From Bryobacteraceae bacterium (GTDB lineage Bacteria > Acidobacteriota > Terriglobia > Bryobacterales > Bryobacteraceae): 64,000 nt of DNA. A program made the translations under genes and the position numbers. Below are positions 31,800 through 41,491 of this stretch, one piece after another (positions within the stretch are counted from its first letter, which is position 1; the number at the start of each line of letters is the position of its first letter). The DNA is taken from the NCBI GenBank assembly GCA_019748195.1, contig JAIEPW010000044.1, forward strand, positions 1 to 64,000, in the 5' to 3' direction. The notes under the pieces were generated by a model that ran no database searches, was not told the origin of the DNA, and saw nothing but the letters and a program-made list of their open reading frames with translations.

Positions 31800-32578
31800 C
31801 GGCGGAGGCCGGGGAACGCGCCCAGGAGCGCGTCATCCGCCGATTCGAGGATACGCAGGAGGCGGCCAATCAGCGGGTTTTCCAAGCGGCCGCGAAACAG
31901 CCGCTTGGCCATGGCAAGGAAATTCAGCGGGTAAACCTCGACGCGGGCGAAGCGGCCGCGCAGGAGGTCAATTTCGGCGTCGCCCAGCAGGATGTCCTCG
32001 CCCTGTTCCTCGGCTTGTCCGCCGAGCTTCCAGCGCAGGCGGCGGGCGGCGTTCAGCAGGGGGTTGTTGCCGTAGGTTTCGGCCAGGATGAGACGGCCGC
32101 CGGGGCGGATGACGCGAACCAATTCGTCCAGCGCGCCGGGGTATTTGAGGGTGTGGTGGAGGGCGGCGTTGGCGTAGACGAGGTCGAACTCGCCGTCCGG
32201 GAAGCAGGAGAGGTCGCTGGCGTCGCGCGCGCAGCCGCGAACTTCCACCGAGGACGCCGCGGCGCGGCGGAGGCAAAGCTCGATGGCGACGGGGGAGAGG
32301 TCGAGGAAGGTTACGCGCGCACCCTCGCCGGCCATCACCAGGCCCCATTCGCCGGGACCGCAGCCGTAATCGAGCACGTTCCCGCGCGCGAGCGGAAGCT
32401 GGAGGAGGCGGTTGAGGACGGCTTCGTAGAGCTTGCGGCGCTCATGGATCGGATGGGCGGGGTTGTTCAGATCGCGGAGCAGGGAAGCGCGATCGCAGCG
32501 CAAGGCGTGGTCCGGCAGGTCTAGAAACTGGCGGTAGTGACTGTCGTAGAACCGTTGCTCCTGCGCCGCGGTGATCAC
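31763..32578 (-). CDS. Class I SAM-dependent methyltransferase
   Basis: NVLDYGCGPGEWGLVMA; FDLVYANAALHHTLKYPGALDELVRVIRPGGRLILAE; GTG 32578 overlaps the fabG stop (track ORF to 33259 is an out-of-frame extension). Confidence 0.85.
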   Translation of the reverse strand: MITAAQEQRFYDSHYRQFLDLPDHALRCDRASLLRDLNNPAHPIHERRKLYEAVLNRLLQLPLARGNVLDYGCGPGEWGLVMAGEGARVTFLDLSPVAIELCLRRAAASSVEVRGCARDASDLSCFPDGEFDLVYANAALHHTLKYPGALDELVRVIRPGGRLILAETYGNNPLLNAARRLRWKLGGQAEEQGEDILLGDAEIDLLRGRFARVEVYPLNFLAMAKRLFRGRLENPLIGRLLRILESADDALLGAFPGLRRYCGEVLVEAER

Positions 32579-33312
32579 TACATGTACAGGCCGCCGTTCA
32601 CGTTCAGGACGTGACCGGTGATGTAGGCCGCTTCCTCGCTGGCCAGGAATCGAACGGCCGCGGCGACATCCTCGGGGGCGCCGAAGCGCTTCAGCGGGAT
32701 GTGGCCGAGCATGTTTTCCTTCACTTCGGCGGAGAGCACGGCGGTCATGTCGGTTTCGATGAAGCCGGGCGCGACGGCGTTCACGGTGATGGAGCGTGAG
32801 GCCATCTCCTGCGCGAGCGCCTTGGTGAGGCCGATGAGGCCGGCCTTGGAGGCGACATAGTTGGCCTGGCCGGGGTTGCCCATTTCGCCGACCACGGAGG
32901 AGATATTGATGATGCGGCCCCAACGCTCCTTCATCATGCCGTGCAGGACCTGCTGGCAGGCGAAGAACGCGCCGCCGAGGTTGGTGTCGAGCACGGACTG
33001 CCAGTCCTCGCGCTTCATGCGCAGCGCCAGGCCGTCCTTGGTAATGGCGGCGTTGTTGACCAGGATGTCGATACGGCCGAATTCCTTGCTGGTTTTCTGG
33101 ATGGCCGCCTGCACGGATTCCTGGGAGGACAAGTCGATCGGGGTGACGAAGGATTGGCGGCCGAGGCCGCGGATCTCCTGCGCAAGCTGCTGGAGCTGGC
33201 TCTCGTTGCGGGCGGCGACGGCGACGTTCGCGCCGGCCCGGGCCAGGGCCAGGGCGCACGCGCGGCCGATGCCGCGGCTCGCGCCCGTAACAAAAGCAAT
33301 CCGTCCTGTCAT
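32578..33312 (-). CDS. fabG: 3-oxoacyl-[acyl-carrier-protein] reductase
   Basis: AFVTGASRGIGRACA, NNAAI, INISSVVGEMGNPGQANYVASKAG, GFIETDMT. Confidence 0.92.
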   Translation of the reverse strand: MTGRIAFVTGASRGIGRACALALARAGANVAVAARNESQLQQLAQEIRGLGRQSFVTPIDLSSQESVQAAIQKTSKEFGRIDILVNNAAITKDGLALRMKREDWQSVLDTNLGGAFFACQQVLHGMMKERWGRIINISSVVGEMGNPGQANYVASKAGLIGLTKALAQEMASRSITVNAVAPGFIETDMTAVLSAEVKENMLGHIPLKRFGAPEDVAAAVRFLASEEAAYITGHVLNVNGGLYM

Positions 33313-33353
33313 AAGATCATCCACAATGGTAGAACGGAAGTTCGACCATTCGC

Positions 33354-34805
33354 ATGGCCTATACCGACCTTCGCGAGTTCATCAAGACTCTCGAAAAAGA
33401 AAACGAATTGAAGCGGATCTCGCTTGAGGTGGATCCGCGTTTGGAAATCACCGAGTTCGCCGACCGGTCCGTGAAGACGGGGGGGCCGGCGCTGCTCTTT
33501 GAGAACCCCAAGGGATCCCGGATGCCGGTGCTGGTGAACGCGTTCGCCAGCATGAAGAGGATGGAACTGGCGATGCAGGTGGACTCGCTGGAGCTCATCG
33601 CCGCGCGCATTTCCGAGTATCTGCAGATGAGGATGCCGGAAGGGTTCCTGAACAAGCTGAAGATGCTGCCGATTCTGGCGGAAGTGGGCGCGTTTTTCCC
33701 CAAGATCGTGAAGGACGGCCCGTGCAAGGAGGTGATCCGCAAGGACAACTTCTCGCTGAAGGAGCTGCCGGTGCTGCATTGCTGGCCGCAGGACGGCGGA
33801 CCGTTCATCACGCTGCCGATGGTGTTCTCGAAGAATCCGGAGACCGGCAAGCGGAACTGCGGCATGTACCGGATGCAGGTTTATGACGATCGCACGACGG
33901 GGATGCACTGGCAGACGCACAAGCAGGGCGCCGAGCATTACCGGCGGCTTCTGAAGGAAGGGAAAGCGAAGCGGATGGAGGTGGCGGTGGCGATCGGCTG
34001 CGATCCGGCGTCGATGTACTCGGCGATCTTGCCGCTGCCGCCCGATCTGGACGAGATGATGATCGCGGGGTTCCTGCGGTCAAAGCCGGTGGAGATGGTG
34101 AAGTGCGAGACCAATGATGTGGAGGTCCCGGCGAACGCGGAAATCGTGCTGGAAGGCTATGTGGAGCTGGGTGAGCTGAAGACGGAAGGCCCGTTCGGAG
34201 ATCACACCGGGTTCTATTCGCTGGAAGACGAGTATCCGGTGTTTCATGTGGAGTGCATCACGCATCGCAAGAATCCGATTTACGCGACGACCATCGTGGG
34301 TCCGCCGCCGATGGAGGATTTCTACATGGGCAAGGCGGTGGAGCGCATCTTCCTGCCGCTGATGCGGATGCAGTTGCCCGAGATCCGCGACATCTGCATG
34401 CCGCCGGAAGGGGTGTTTCACAACCTGATTCTGGTTTCCATCCGCAAGTCCTACCCGCTGCACGCGCGCAAGGTGATGCACGCGATCTGGGGGCTGGGCC
34501 AGGCCATGTTCTCGAAGGTGATCGTGGTGGTGGACGAGGATGTGGACGTGCAGAATGTGAGCGAGGTGGCCTGGAAGGCGTTGAACAACATCGATCCGCA
34601 GCGGGACATCGAGTTTGTGATGGGTCCGGTGGATTCGCTGGATCACGCGAGCCGGCTGCCGAACTTCGGATCGAAGATGGGCGTGGACGCGACGCGCAAG
34701 TGGAAGGAAGAGGGGTTCGTGCGTCCCTGGCCGGACGTGATCCGGATGCCGCAGGACGTGAAATCGCGGGTGGACGTGCTGTGGAAGAAGGCCGGGCTAA
34801 AATAG
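33354..34805 (+). CDS. UbiD family decarboxylase
   Basis: YTDLREFIKTLEKENELKRIS, ENPKGSRMPVLVNAF, QDGGPFITLPMVFSKNPETGKRNCGMYRMQ. Confidence 0.92.
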   Translation: MAYTDLREFIKTLEKENELKRISLEVDPRLEITEFADRSVKTGGPALLFENPKGSRMPVLVNAFASMKRMELAMQVDSLELIAARISEYLQMRMPEGFLNKLKMLPILAEVGAFFPKIVKDGPCKEVIRKDNFSLKELPVLHCWPQDGGPFITLPMVFSKNPETGKRNCGMYRMQVYDDRTTGMHWQTHKQGAEHYRRLLKEGKAKRMEVAVAIGCDPASMYSAILPLPPDLDEMMIAGFLRSKPVEMVKCETNDVEVPANAEIVLEGYVELGELKTEGPFGDHTGFYSLEDEYPVFHVECITHRKNPIYATTIVGPPPMEDFYMGKAVERIFLPLMRMQLPEIRDICMPPEGVFHNLILVSIRKSYPLHARKVMHAIWGLGQAMFSKVIVVVDEDVDVQNVSEVAWKALNNIDPQRDIEFVMGPVDSLDHASRLPNFGSKMGVDATRKWKEEGFVRPWPDVIRMPQDVKSRVDVLWKKAGLK

Positions 34806-34809
34806 CCCG

Positions 34810-35985
34810 ATGGTCCCCACCTGGAAGTTGAGCGCCGTGCAGGTCCTGGCGCTGTCGGCCGCGGGGGTGGCGATGGGCGCCTGGGTGCAGCGGCGGATTC
34901 CGGTGCTGGGCCGCCTGAACATTCCCGGACCGGTGATCGGGGGGCTGCTGTACGCGTTGGCGGCGCTGCTGCTTCGGGATCGCGTTCTAAATTTCGACAT
35001 GGACGCGAGCCTGCGGGACCTGCTGATCCTGGCGTTTTTCACCACGGTGGGCTGGAATGCGCGAATCAGCCTGCTGCGGGCCGGCGGGAGCGCGGTATTG
35101 CTGGTGCTGGTGGCGGCGCTGCTGGGCGCGCTGGCGCAGGGTGTGCTGGGCATCGCGCTGGCGAAGGTCCTATCGGTGAATCCGCTGCTGGGCGTGCTGA
35201 CGGGACCGGTGACCCTTGCCGGAGGTCCCGCGACGGCGATCGCCTTCGGGCGGACGTTCGAGCAGATGGGATTGGAAAACGCGGTGACCATCGGCGCCGC
35301 GTCGGCGATTTTCGGCATCGTATGCGGGGGATTGCTGGGAGGGCCGCTGGGCGGCTGGCTGATCCGGCGTCATCAGCTCTACTCCTCGGCGGCGGCAGCG
35401 CAGGGAGGGGGAGGTCCGGCGGCGGGCGGGACGGGTCTCCTGATGCCGGCCATTCTGGCGATCGCCGTTTCCATGGGAATCGGTTCGATTCTAAGCGCGG
35501 GGATCGAGAGCATGGGGATCACGCTGCCGGCCTATATCGGCGCGATGATCGTCGCTGCCGTATTCGCGAACCTGGATGAGAAGTTCGGCTGGCCGGGGAT
35601 CGCGCCGGCTCGCGTGAGCGAAGCGGGGGGCGTGGCGCTGTCGCTGTTTATCGTGATGGCGCTGCTGACGCTGCGGCTGTGGGAACTGCAGACGCTGGCC
35701 GGACCGCTGCTGGTGATGCTTGCGGCCCAGGCGCCATTGACGCTGTTGTTGGCCTGGGGGACGTTCCGGCTGATGCGCGGCGGATATGAAGGCGCGGTGA
35801 TCGCGTCCGGTTACACCGGGTTCATGCTGGGGATCACGGCCAACGCGCTGGCGTGCATGGGGGAGCTCCAGTCCAAGTATGGGCCGGCGCCGAAGGCGTT
35901 TCTAACGGTCCCGATTGTTGGCGCGTTCCTGGTGGATTTCACGAACGCGCTGGTGATTACGGTATTGGCGAACCTGCTAAAATAG
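34810..35985 (+). CDS. gltS: Sodium/glutamate symporter family
   Basis: Multi-TM; IPGPVIGGLLYA; FFTTVGWNA; GPVTLAGGPATAIAFG. Confidence 0.85.
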   Translation: MVPTWKLSAVQVLALSAAGVAMGAWVQRRIPVLGRLNIPGPVIGGLLYALAALLLRDRVLNFDMDASLRDLLILAFFTTVGWNARISLLRAGGSAVLLVLVAALLGALAQGVLGIALAKVLSVNPLLGVLTGPVTLAGGPATAIAFGRTFEQMGLENAVTIGAASAIFGIVCGGLLGGPLGGWLIRRHQLYSSAAAAQGGGGPAAGGTGLLMPAILAIAVSMGIGSILSAGIESMGITLPAYIGAMIVAAVFANLDEKFGWPGIAPARVSEAGGVALSLFIVMALLTLRLWELQTLAGPLLVMLAAQAPLTLLLAWGTFRLMRGGYEGAVIASGYTGFMLGITANALACMGELQSKYGPAPKAFLTVPIVGAFLVDFTNALVITVLANLLK

Positions 35986-36000
35986 GGATGTCCCAACGTG

Positions 36001-36076
36001 GCGGCCATAGCTCAGCCGGTAGAGCGCTGGATTGTGGTTCCAGATGTCACGGGTTCGAACCCCGTTGGCCGCCCCA
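36001..36076 (+). tRNA. tRNA-His (anticodon GTG)
   Basis: Acceptor GCGGCCA/TGGCCGC, GCTC..GAGC D-stem, anticodon loop GATTGTGGTTC, T-arm ACGGGTTCGAACCCCGT, C73, encoded CCA, G at -1 (36000). Confidence 0.97.
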
Positions 36077-36080
36077 ACTT
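36057..36080 (+). repeat. 24-bp direct repeat copy 1 (3' end of tRNA-His)
   Basis: GAACCCCGTTGGCCGCCCCAACTT. Confidence 0.95.
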
Positions 36081-36177
36081 AACCTGTTGATTCTGTTGAG
36101 CTTGCGTTCCGTGTACGAACCGTTGTCCGAATCAGGTGTGACTTGATAGGCTTCGTCGGCCATGATGAAACTCTTCT

Positions 36178-36201
36178 GAACCCCGTTGGCCGCCCCAACT
36201 T
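36178..36201 (+). repeat. 24-bp direct repeat copy 2 (att-like duplication of tRNA-His 3' end)
   Basis: Identical GAACCCCGTTGGCCGCCCCAACTT, 121 bp downstream of copy 1. Confidence 0.95.
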
Positions 36202-36210
36202 TTCCGGCCG

Positions 36211-37425
36211 CTACGGCAGGCGATAAGCGGCAATCTGCCGGGTATCCCTCATAAACACGGTTTGTCCCTGAATGGTAGGCGGGGTCCAGGCGACGCCGGT
36301 GAGCACGCTGGTTTTGGCTTCCACCTTCAGCCCGGTCGCGCCCGGCGAGGCGAGCACCAGGTTTCCATCCTCGTCGATCATCAGGAAGCGTTCGCCGATT
36401 GCGACCAGCGCGGAACGAGCCACCTGGCGGTCGCGCCACAGGATCTTGCCAGTGCGAATCTCGATTGCCGCGAAAGGGGTGGGGCCATGGTCGCCGCTGG
36501 AGACGTAGACGATGTCGCCGAGGCGGACTCCGTTGGAGAAATGCACGCGGACCAGGCGATGGGACCATAACTCCCGGGTGGTGAACTGTCCGCCGGCCTC
36601 CAGGATCTGGAAGGCGGCACTCCCGCCGCTGTAGCCGGAGGCGTAGAACACGATGCCTTCCGGATGCCAGATGGGCAGCATCGCATTCACCTTCTGATCA
36701 TTGGTATGCGGGTGGGACCACAGCGTATCCCCGGTGCCGGGGTCGAGAGCGGCGAGCCTGGCGGAGAAGGGAACCAGCATCTGGTCCCGGTTCGCGAAGC
36801 GGATGAGGAGCGGCGTGGCGTAGGAGACGACATCGCTGTGCTTCTTCCACACGACGGAACCGTCACTCTGTTTCAGCGCGGCAACCGCGCCGTCGGGCGC
36901 CCCCGGAAAGACGATCACGGTATCCTTCCAGGCGATGGGGCTGGGCGAGTATCCCGAGTTGCGGATCTTGCCTCCGAAATCCTGGCGGAAGTCCTTGGTC
37001 CAGATGACGTCGCCGTGGGCGGCATTCAGGCACAGCATCCGTCCGGTGACGCCGACGGTGAAGAGGCGGTTGTTGATAAGCAGGGGCGTGGCGCGCGGGC
37101 CCTCGCCGATGTTGCGATCGAACGATTCCATCAAAGGCGCTTCGTAGCCGTGCTCCCAGACGGTCTTGCCGGTGGCGGCGTCCAGCGCGATGACGAACTC
37201 GCGTCCGTCGCGACGGTACATGGTGTACAGCCGGTCTCCGGAGGAGAGAATGGACGAATAGCCGTCGCCCAGATCGCGCTGCCAGACTTTAGCCGGTTCG
37301 TTCCGGGACCACGCCTTGGGACCCTGATCGGCGGGGATCTGGAAGTCGCCTCCTGGACCCCCGAACCGCGTCCAGCCGGCGGCGACGCACACCGGAGGCA
37401 AAAGCAGCAGGACCGCAGACCTCAT
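36211..37425 (-). CDS. PQQ-binding-like beta-propeller repeat protein, exported
   Basis: Signal MRSAVLLLLPPVCVAAG; WTRFGGPGGDFQ; repeated D..TG...W motifs. Confidence 0.85.
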   Translation of the reverse strand: MRSAVLLLLPPVCVAAGWTRFGGPGGDFQIPADQGPKAWSRNEPAKVWQRDLGDGYSSILSSGDRLYTMYRRDGREFVIALDAATGKTVWEHGYEAPLMESFDRNIGEGPRATPLLINNRLFTVGVTGRMLCLNAAHGDVIWTKDFRQDFGGKIRNSGYSPSPIAWKDTVIVFPGAPDGAVAALKQSDGSVVWKKHSDVVSYATPLLIRFANRDQMLVPFSARLAALDPGTGDTLWSHPHTNDQKVNAMLPIWHPEGIVFYASGYSGGSAAFQILEAGGQFTTRELWSHRLVRVHFSNGVRLGDIVYVSSGDHGPTPFAAIEIRTGKILWRDRQVARSALVAIGERFLMIDEDGNLVLASPGATGLKVEAKTSVLTGVAWTPPTIQGQTVFMRDTRQIAAYRLP

Positions 37426-37427
37426 GT

Positions 37428-38423
37428 CTATTTCGCCTGCCCGGCGGGAGGTGCGAAACGTGCTTCGGCTCCGGCCGGGTTCCATTCATACTTCTCGACG
37501 CTCCAGCCGAGCTGGGGAACGGGTTCTCCGTTGAAGAACGCTTCGGCGCGGTGGGGGAGCTTGCGGCCTCCCGTTTCGCGGTAGCCGGAGAAGCGGATCG
37601 CCACCTGGCCGAAGCCGGAGTCGGGCCCGCGGCCGAGGTACTCCAGGCGCGAGATGGCGCCGTCCGCGGCGAGGCCGGCGTGGGTGACGACGTCTCCGGA
37701 CTTGAGCGCAATCCACTCGAGGCCGTCCTTTTGACCGGTGTGGTACATCTCCAAGTCCGGCGCGAGGAGAAGATAAAGCAGGTCATGGCGGATGGCGCGG
37801 TGCGCGGCCTCGGAAAAGGCTGGTTTGCCGCGCAGCACTTTACCCTCGTACACGGAGAAGGAGCCGTCGCGAGCGGTGACCTGGTGCAGGCCGCGGCCTT
37901 GCACCGAGCGCTCCACCGCCAAGCTGCCTCCCGATGAATAAAATCGGCTTTGATCGAGGCGGTGCTCGACCACGATATTGGAGCCGGCGATGCCGGGCCA
38001 AAGCTTACGCGCCCGTGCGATGGTCTCCGGGGTGGGGGTGAAGGCGATCTGTTTCTGTTCGGATTCGAGGTACTTCGCGGAATCGGCGACGAACGCCTTA
38101 TAGCACTGGGAACTTCCCAAGAGATAGATACGGCCGTTGTAAACGTGGTACGACTCCGGCATTCCAATCACCGGAGCTCCCATGCGCGCGCAAGCGCCGT
38201 GCAGTTGGGCGGCGTAGCGGGCGGGCTCCTGACGGAACTTCGCGCGTGTATCCGCCGAGGCGAACTGATAGGTCAGACCCTCGTACTCCTCGGTCCACTC
38301 GGGATTGCCGTCCTGCATCGCGCCCTCCACGAGGCGCACGGGATCGAGACCTTCGATGGCAACGCGACCGGCGGCGGAGGCGAGGCACGCGGATAGAACC
38401 AGTGAAAGGAGCAACTTCGTCAT
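37428..38423 (-). CDS. Exported protein with YHS-like domains
   Basis: Signal MTKLLLSLVLSACLASAAG; GLDPVRLVEG...YEGLTYQFASADTRAKFRQEPARYA and a second YHVYNGRIYLLGSSQCYKAFVADSAKYLE. Confidence 0.6.
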   Translation of the reverse strand: MTKLLLSLVLSACLASAAGRVAIEGLDPVRLVEGAMQDGNPEWTEEYEGLTYQFASADTRAKFRQEPARYAAQLHGACARMGAPVIGMPESYHVYNGRIYLLGSSQCYKAFVADSAKYLESEQKQIAFTPTPETIARARKLWPGIAGSNIVVEHRLDQSRFYSSGGSLAVERSVQGRGLHQVTARDGSFSVYEGKVLRGKPAFSEAAHRAIRHDLLYLLLAPDLEMYHTGQKDGLEWIALKSGDVVTHAGLAADGAISRLEYLGRGPDSGFGQVAIRFSGYRETGGRKLPHRAEAFFNGEPVPQLGWSVEKYEWNPAGAEARFAPPAGQAK

Positions 38424-38424
38424 T

Positions 38425-41070
38425 TCAATCTCCTCGTAAGGACTGCAGCGGGTCGACGATGGCGGCGCGCCGCGCGGGAATGACGCAGGCGGCTACCGAG
38501 ACTCCGAGAAGGAGCGCCAGGCAGCCGGCAAGCGTAAGGAAGTCGGTGGGCGCCGTCCGGAACAGGAACGACGAGAGGAAGCGCGAGAATGCCACGGCGC
38601 CGCCCAGTCCGAGGGCGAGCCCGAGGAGCACCATGCGAAGCTCCCCACGCACGACGGTGGCGATTACCTGCGTGGGCCTGGCTCCGAGCGCGATGCGGAT
38701 GCCGATCTCCTTCTTGCGCTGGCCCGCGGAGAGCGCGGCGACTCCGGCGATTCCGGCGACTGTCACCAGCAGGGTCAGCGCCGCCAGCAGAACCAGCAGC
38801 GACGTGGTGAGCTTGGGCGCGGCGAGATTCTCGCTCCGCAGCTCCTCCAGCGTGCGAACGGCGCTGACGGCCTGCTCGGGATTCAAGTCGTAGACCACGC
38901 GCCGCAGGGCGCGTTCCATGGCGTGAGGGTCGCCCGCGGTGCGGACGACGACGAAGATGCCGGCCGGATTCTGGGCGAACGGCAAATACAATTCCTCAGT
39001 CGCCTCGCGATCGAGGCCATAGTTCCTGACGTCGCCGACGACGCCGGCGATGGTGATCCAGTCGCGTCCGTTATTCAGGGAGAGGCGGCGCCCCACGGGG
39101 TCCTGGCCGGGCCAATAGCGAGCGGCGAAGCGCTGATTGATGATCGCCACGCGCGGGGAGTCCGGCGTATCGGCCGGGGTGAAATCCCGTCCGCTGGTGA
39201 TCTTGACACCCAGCGCGGTGAAGAAGCCGGGGCTGGCGACGCTCAGATCGAGCAGCGGCTGCGACTCGGGATTCAGCGTCTGACCCTCGATAAGGAAGGT
39301 CCGGCTGGTGGGCAGCCTTTGGTTCATCGGGACTTTAGCGCCGACGCCGGCGGAGGACACGCCGGGGAGCTGCCGGATGCGGTCCAGCATGGTCTCGAAG
39401 AACTTGCGAAACGCCTCGGCGTCGCGAACATGGCTCCAGTTGGGATTCACGGTCATGCTGAGCACGCGGTCGGTCTCAAAGCCCGCTTCCACCTGAATCA
39501 GGTTCACGAAGCTGCGCAACAGCAATCCGGCGCCGACGAGCAACATCGCGGAGAGACCCACCTGGGCGCAGACCAGGGCGCCGCGAGTGCGCGACCGGGA
39601 TCGTCCGGGGGTGGCAGCCGCGCTGCCCTCACGAGTGGAAGCAGTCAGGTCGGAGGGCGTGCGCCACGCCGGGAGGGCGCAGGCGAACACGGCCGACAAC
39701 ACCGCGGCTCCAAAGGCGAACAACACCACCGTCGAATCCATTTCGATCTGGTAGGCGCGAGGACTGAAGCGGGCGGCGAACTGCGTCAACAGGCCCATGG
39801 TGGCGTAGGCGGCGAGCGCGCCGACCGCCGCGCCCGCGATGGCAATCAGCATTCCTTCCACGACGAACTGTTGCAGCAGGCGGCCGCGAGAGGCGCCGAG
39901 CGCGGAGCGGATCGCGATCTCGCGCTCGCGTTTGAGAGATCGCGAGATCGTCAGGTTGGCGACGTTCGCGCAGGCGATCAACAGCACCAGCCCGGTGGCG
40001 GCGAACAACATCAGGAACGTGGGCCGCGCCGCGCTCGAAAGCTCATCGAGCAGCGGCGTGGAGAGCGTGCCCCACTGTTCGTGCGCCGGGTACACGCCGG
40101 GATTCGACTCCCGCTGCCGGCGCGAGATGGCGGTGAACTCCGCCTGGGCGAGCGCGGGGTCCACGCCGGGTTTCAGTCTGACAAAGACATCCATCAGCCG
40201 CGCACGCCGGTTCTCCCGCAGACCTTGACTGGAGCGCGACTGGCAGGACGAGATCGGCATGTAGACATCCACCTTGGCCGGGTAATCCGGAAGGGGCGGC
40301 AGAACACCGGCAACGGTGTGGACGCGGTCATTCATGCGCAGCTTGCGGCCCACGACCGACGGATCGCCGCCGAAGCTGGACTGGAAATAGTGGTGGCTGA
40401 GAACGATCACCGGATCGGCGCCGGGCTGATCCTCGCCGGGAAGGAAGGTACGCCCGTACAGCGCCTTTACGCCCAGGAACTCGAAGAAGTTCGCGGATAC
40501 GATTCCGGTGGGGACCGTTTCCGGCTCGCCGTTTCCGAGCAGCGTGAAGTTCATCACGTGATGCTCGGCGAGCTCGGCCGCGCTGGCCGACTGCGCGCGC
40601 AACTTCTGCAGTTCCTGAACGGAGTAGCGAAGGCTGGGCCGGTTCTGCCTCTGGTCGAAGTTGCGCAGGATCAGCAGGCGATCGCCGTCCTGGTAGGGCA
40701 GCGGGCGCAGCAGCAGGTGATGGATTACCGTGAACACCGCGATGTTGGCGCCCAGTCCCAGCGCCAGGGTGAGCGCGGCGGCGGCGGTGTAGGCGGGGTT
40801 GCGCGCAAGCTGCCGGAAGGCGATGAACAGGTCGCGCCACAGGCTGTCGATCCACACGATTCCCCAGGCGGCGCGTACTTCCTCGCGCACCGACACGGTG
40901 CTGCCGAACTCCAGGCGCGCCTGGCGCGCCGCTTCTTCCGGCGTCAGGCCCTCGGCGATCTTCTTCTTGGTGAGCTGCTCGACATGAAAGTCGATTTCCT
41001 GGGTCAGCGAGCGCTCGGCGTTCCCGCGTCCCGCCATCCTGCGCAATGTGTACCAGCTTTCCCGCAGCAT
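38425..41070 (-). CDS. ABC transporter permease, acidobacterial (ADOP/MacB-FtsX) type
   Basis: DIWRD-like N-term, FRQLARNPAYTAAAALTLALGLGANIAVFTVIHHLLLRPLPY; two FtsX domains; ERREIGIRIALGA-like KKEIGIRIALGA. Confidence 0.93.
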   Translation of the reverse strand: MLRESWYTLRRMAGRGNAERSLTQEIDFHVEQLTKKKIAEGLTPEEAARQARLEFGSTVSVREEVRAAWGIVWIDSLWRDLFIAFRQLARNPAYTAAAALTLALGLGANIAVFTVIHHLLLRPLPYQDGDRLLILRNFDQRQNRPSLRYSVQELQKLRAQSASAAELAEHHVMNFTLLGNGEPETVPTGIVSANFFEFLGVKALYGRTFLPGEDQPGADPVIVLSHHYFQSSFGGDPSVVGRKLRMNDRVHTVAGVLPPLPDYPAKVDVYMPISSCQSRSSQGLRENRRARLMDVFVRLKPGVDPALAQAEFTAISRRQRESNPGVYPAHEQWGTLSTPLLDELSSAARPTFLMLFAATGLVLLIACANVANLTISRSLKREREIAIRSALGASRGRLLQQFVVEGMLIAIAGAAVGALAAYATMGLLTQFAARFSPRAYQIEMDSTVVLFAFGAAVLSAVFACALPAWRTPSDLTASTREGSAAATPGRSRSRTRGALVCAQVGLSAMLLVGAGLLLRSFVNLIQVEAGFETDRVLSMTVNPNWSHVRDAEAFRKFFETMLDRIRQLPGVSSAGVGAKVPMNQRLPTSRTFLIEGQTLNPESQPLLDLSVASPGFFTALGVKITSGRDFTPADTPDSPRVAIINQRFAARYWPGQDPVGRRLSLNNGRDWITIAGVVGDVRNYGLDREATEELYLPFAQNPAGIFVVVRTAGDPHAMERALRRVVYDLNPEQAVSAVRTLEELRSENLAAPKLTTSLLVLLAALTLLVTVAGIAGVAALSAGQRKKEIGIRIALGARPTQVIATVVRGELRMVLLGLALGLGGAVAFSRFLSSFLFRTAPTDFLTLAGCLALLLGVSVAACVIPARRAAIVDPLQSLRGD

Positions 41071-41071
41071 G

Positions 41072-41404
41072 TTATTCCGCCTCCAGCACCCGCGCGACGG
41101 CGGCCACGTTTCGCCGCCAGCTGTCCTGCTCCTCGGCGAGCATGTTCCGGCCGAGCCTGGTGAGGCGGTATACCTTTACGGTCCGATTGTTCTCGGCCAC
41201 GCCCGGTTCGGAATCGATCCAGCCCTTGCGCTCCAGCCGGTGCAACGCCGGATAGAGCGATCCCTGGTTGACGGAGAAATGCTCCGCCGAGACCTGCTCG
41301 ATGCGCTGAGCGATCGCCCAGCCATGCATCGGCTGAAGGGAAAGTGCTTTCAGAATCATCAGATCCAGCGTGCCTTGCAGCACTTCGGTTGTGGATTTCC
41401 CCAT
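41072..41404 (-). CDS. PadR family transcriptional regulator
   Basis: LQGTLDLMILKALSLQPMHGWAIAQRIEQ...QGSLYPALHRLERKGWI; paired with ADOP permease. Confidence 0.93.
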   Translation of the reverse strand: MGKSTTEVLQGTLDLMILKALSLQPMHGWAIAQRIEQVSAEHFSVNQGSLYPALHRLERKGWIDSEPGVAENNRTVKVYRLTRLGRNMLAEEQDSWRRNVAAVARVLEAE

Positions 41405-41491
41405 CCTTCGAGTTCTCCCGCCGAAATATGTAGACTCCCGACAATTCGAAACGTACCGAAAGAATTTATGGATGTCAACAATTCGATTGGC

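Noticed and set aside
32579-33259. N-terminal extension of methyltransferase ORF
   Set aside because: Out-of-frame reading of fabG
38923-41163. 746-aa plus-strand ORF
   Set aside because: Antisense to the ADOP permease
38425-41404. PadR plus large permease as an unusual system
   Set aside because: Well-known acidobacterial ADOP/PadR pairing
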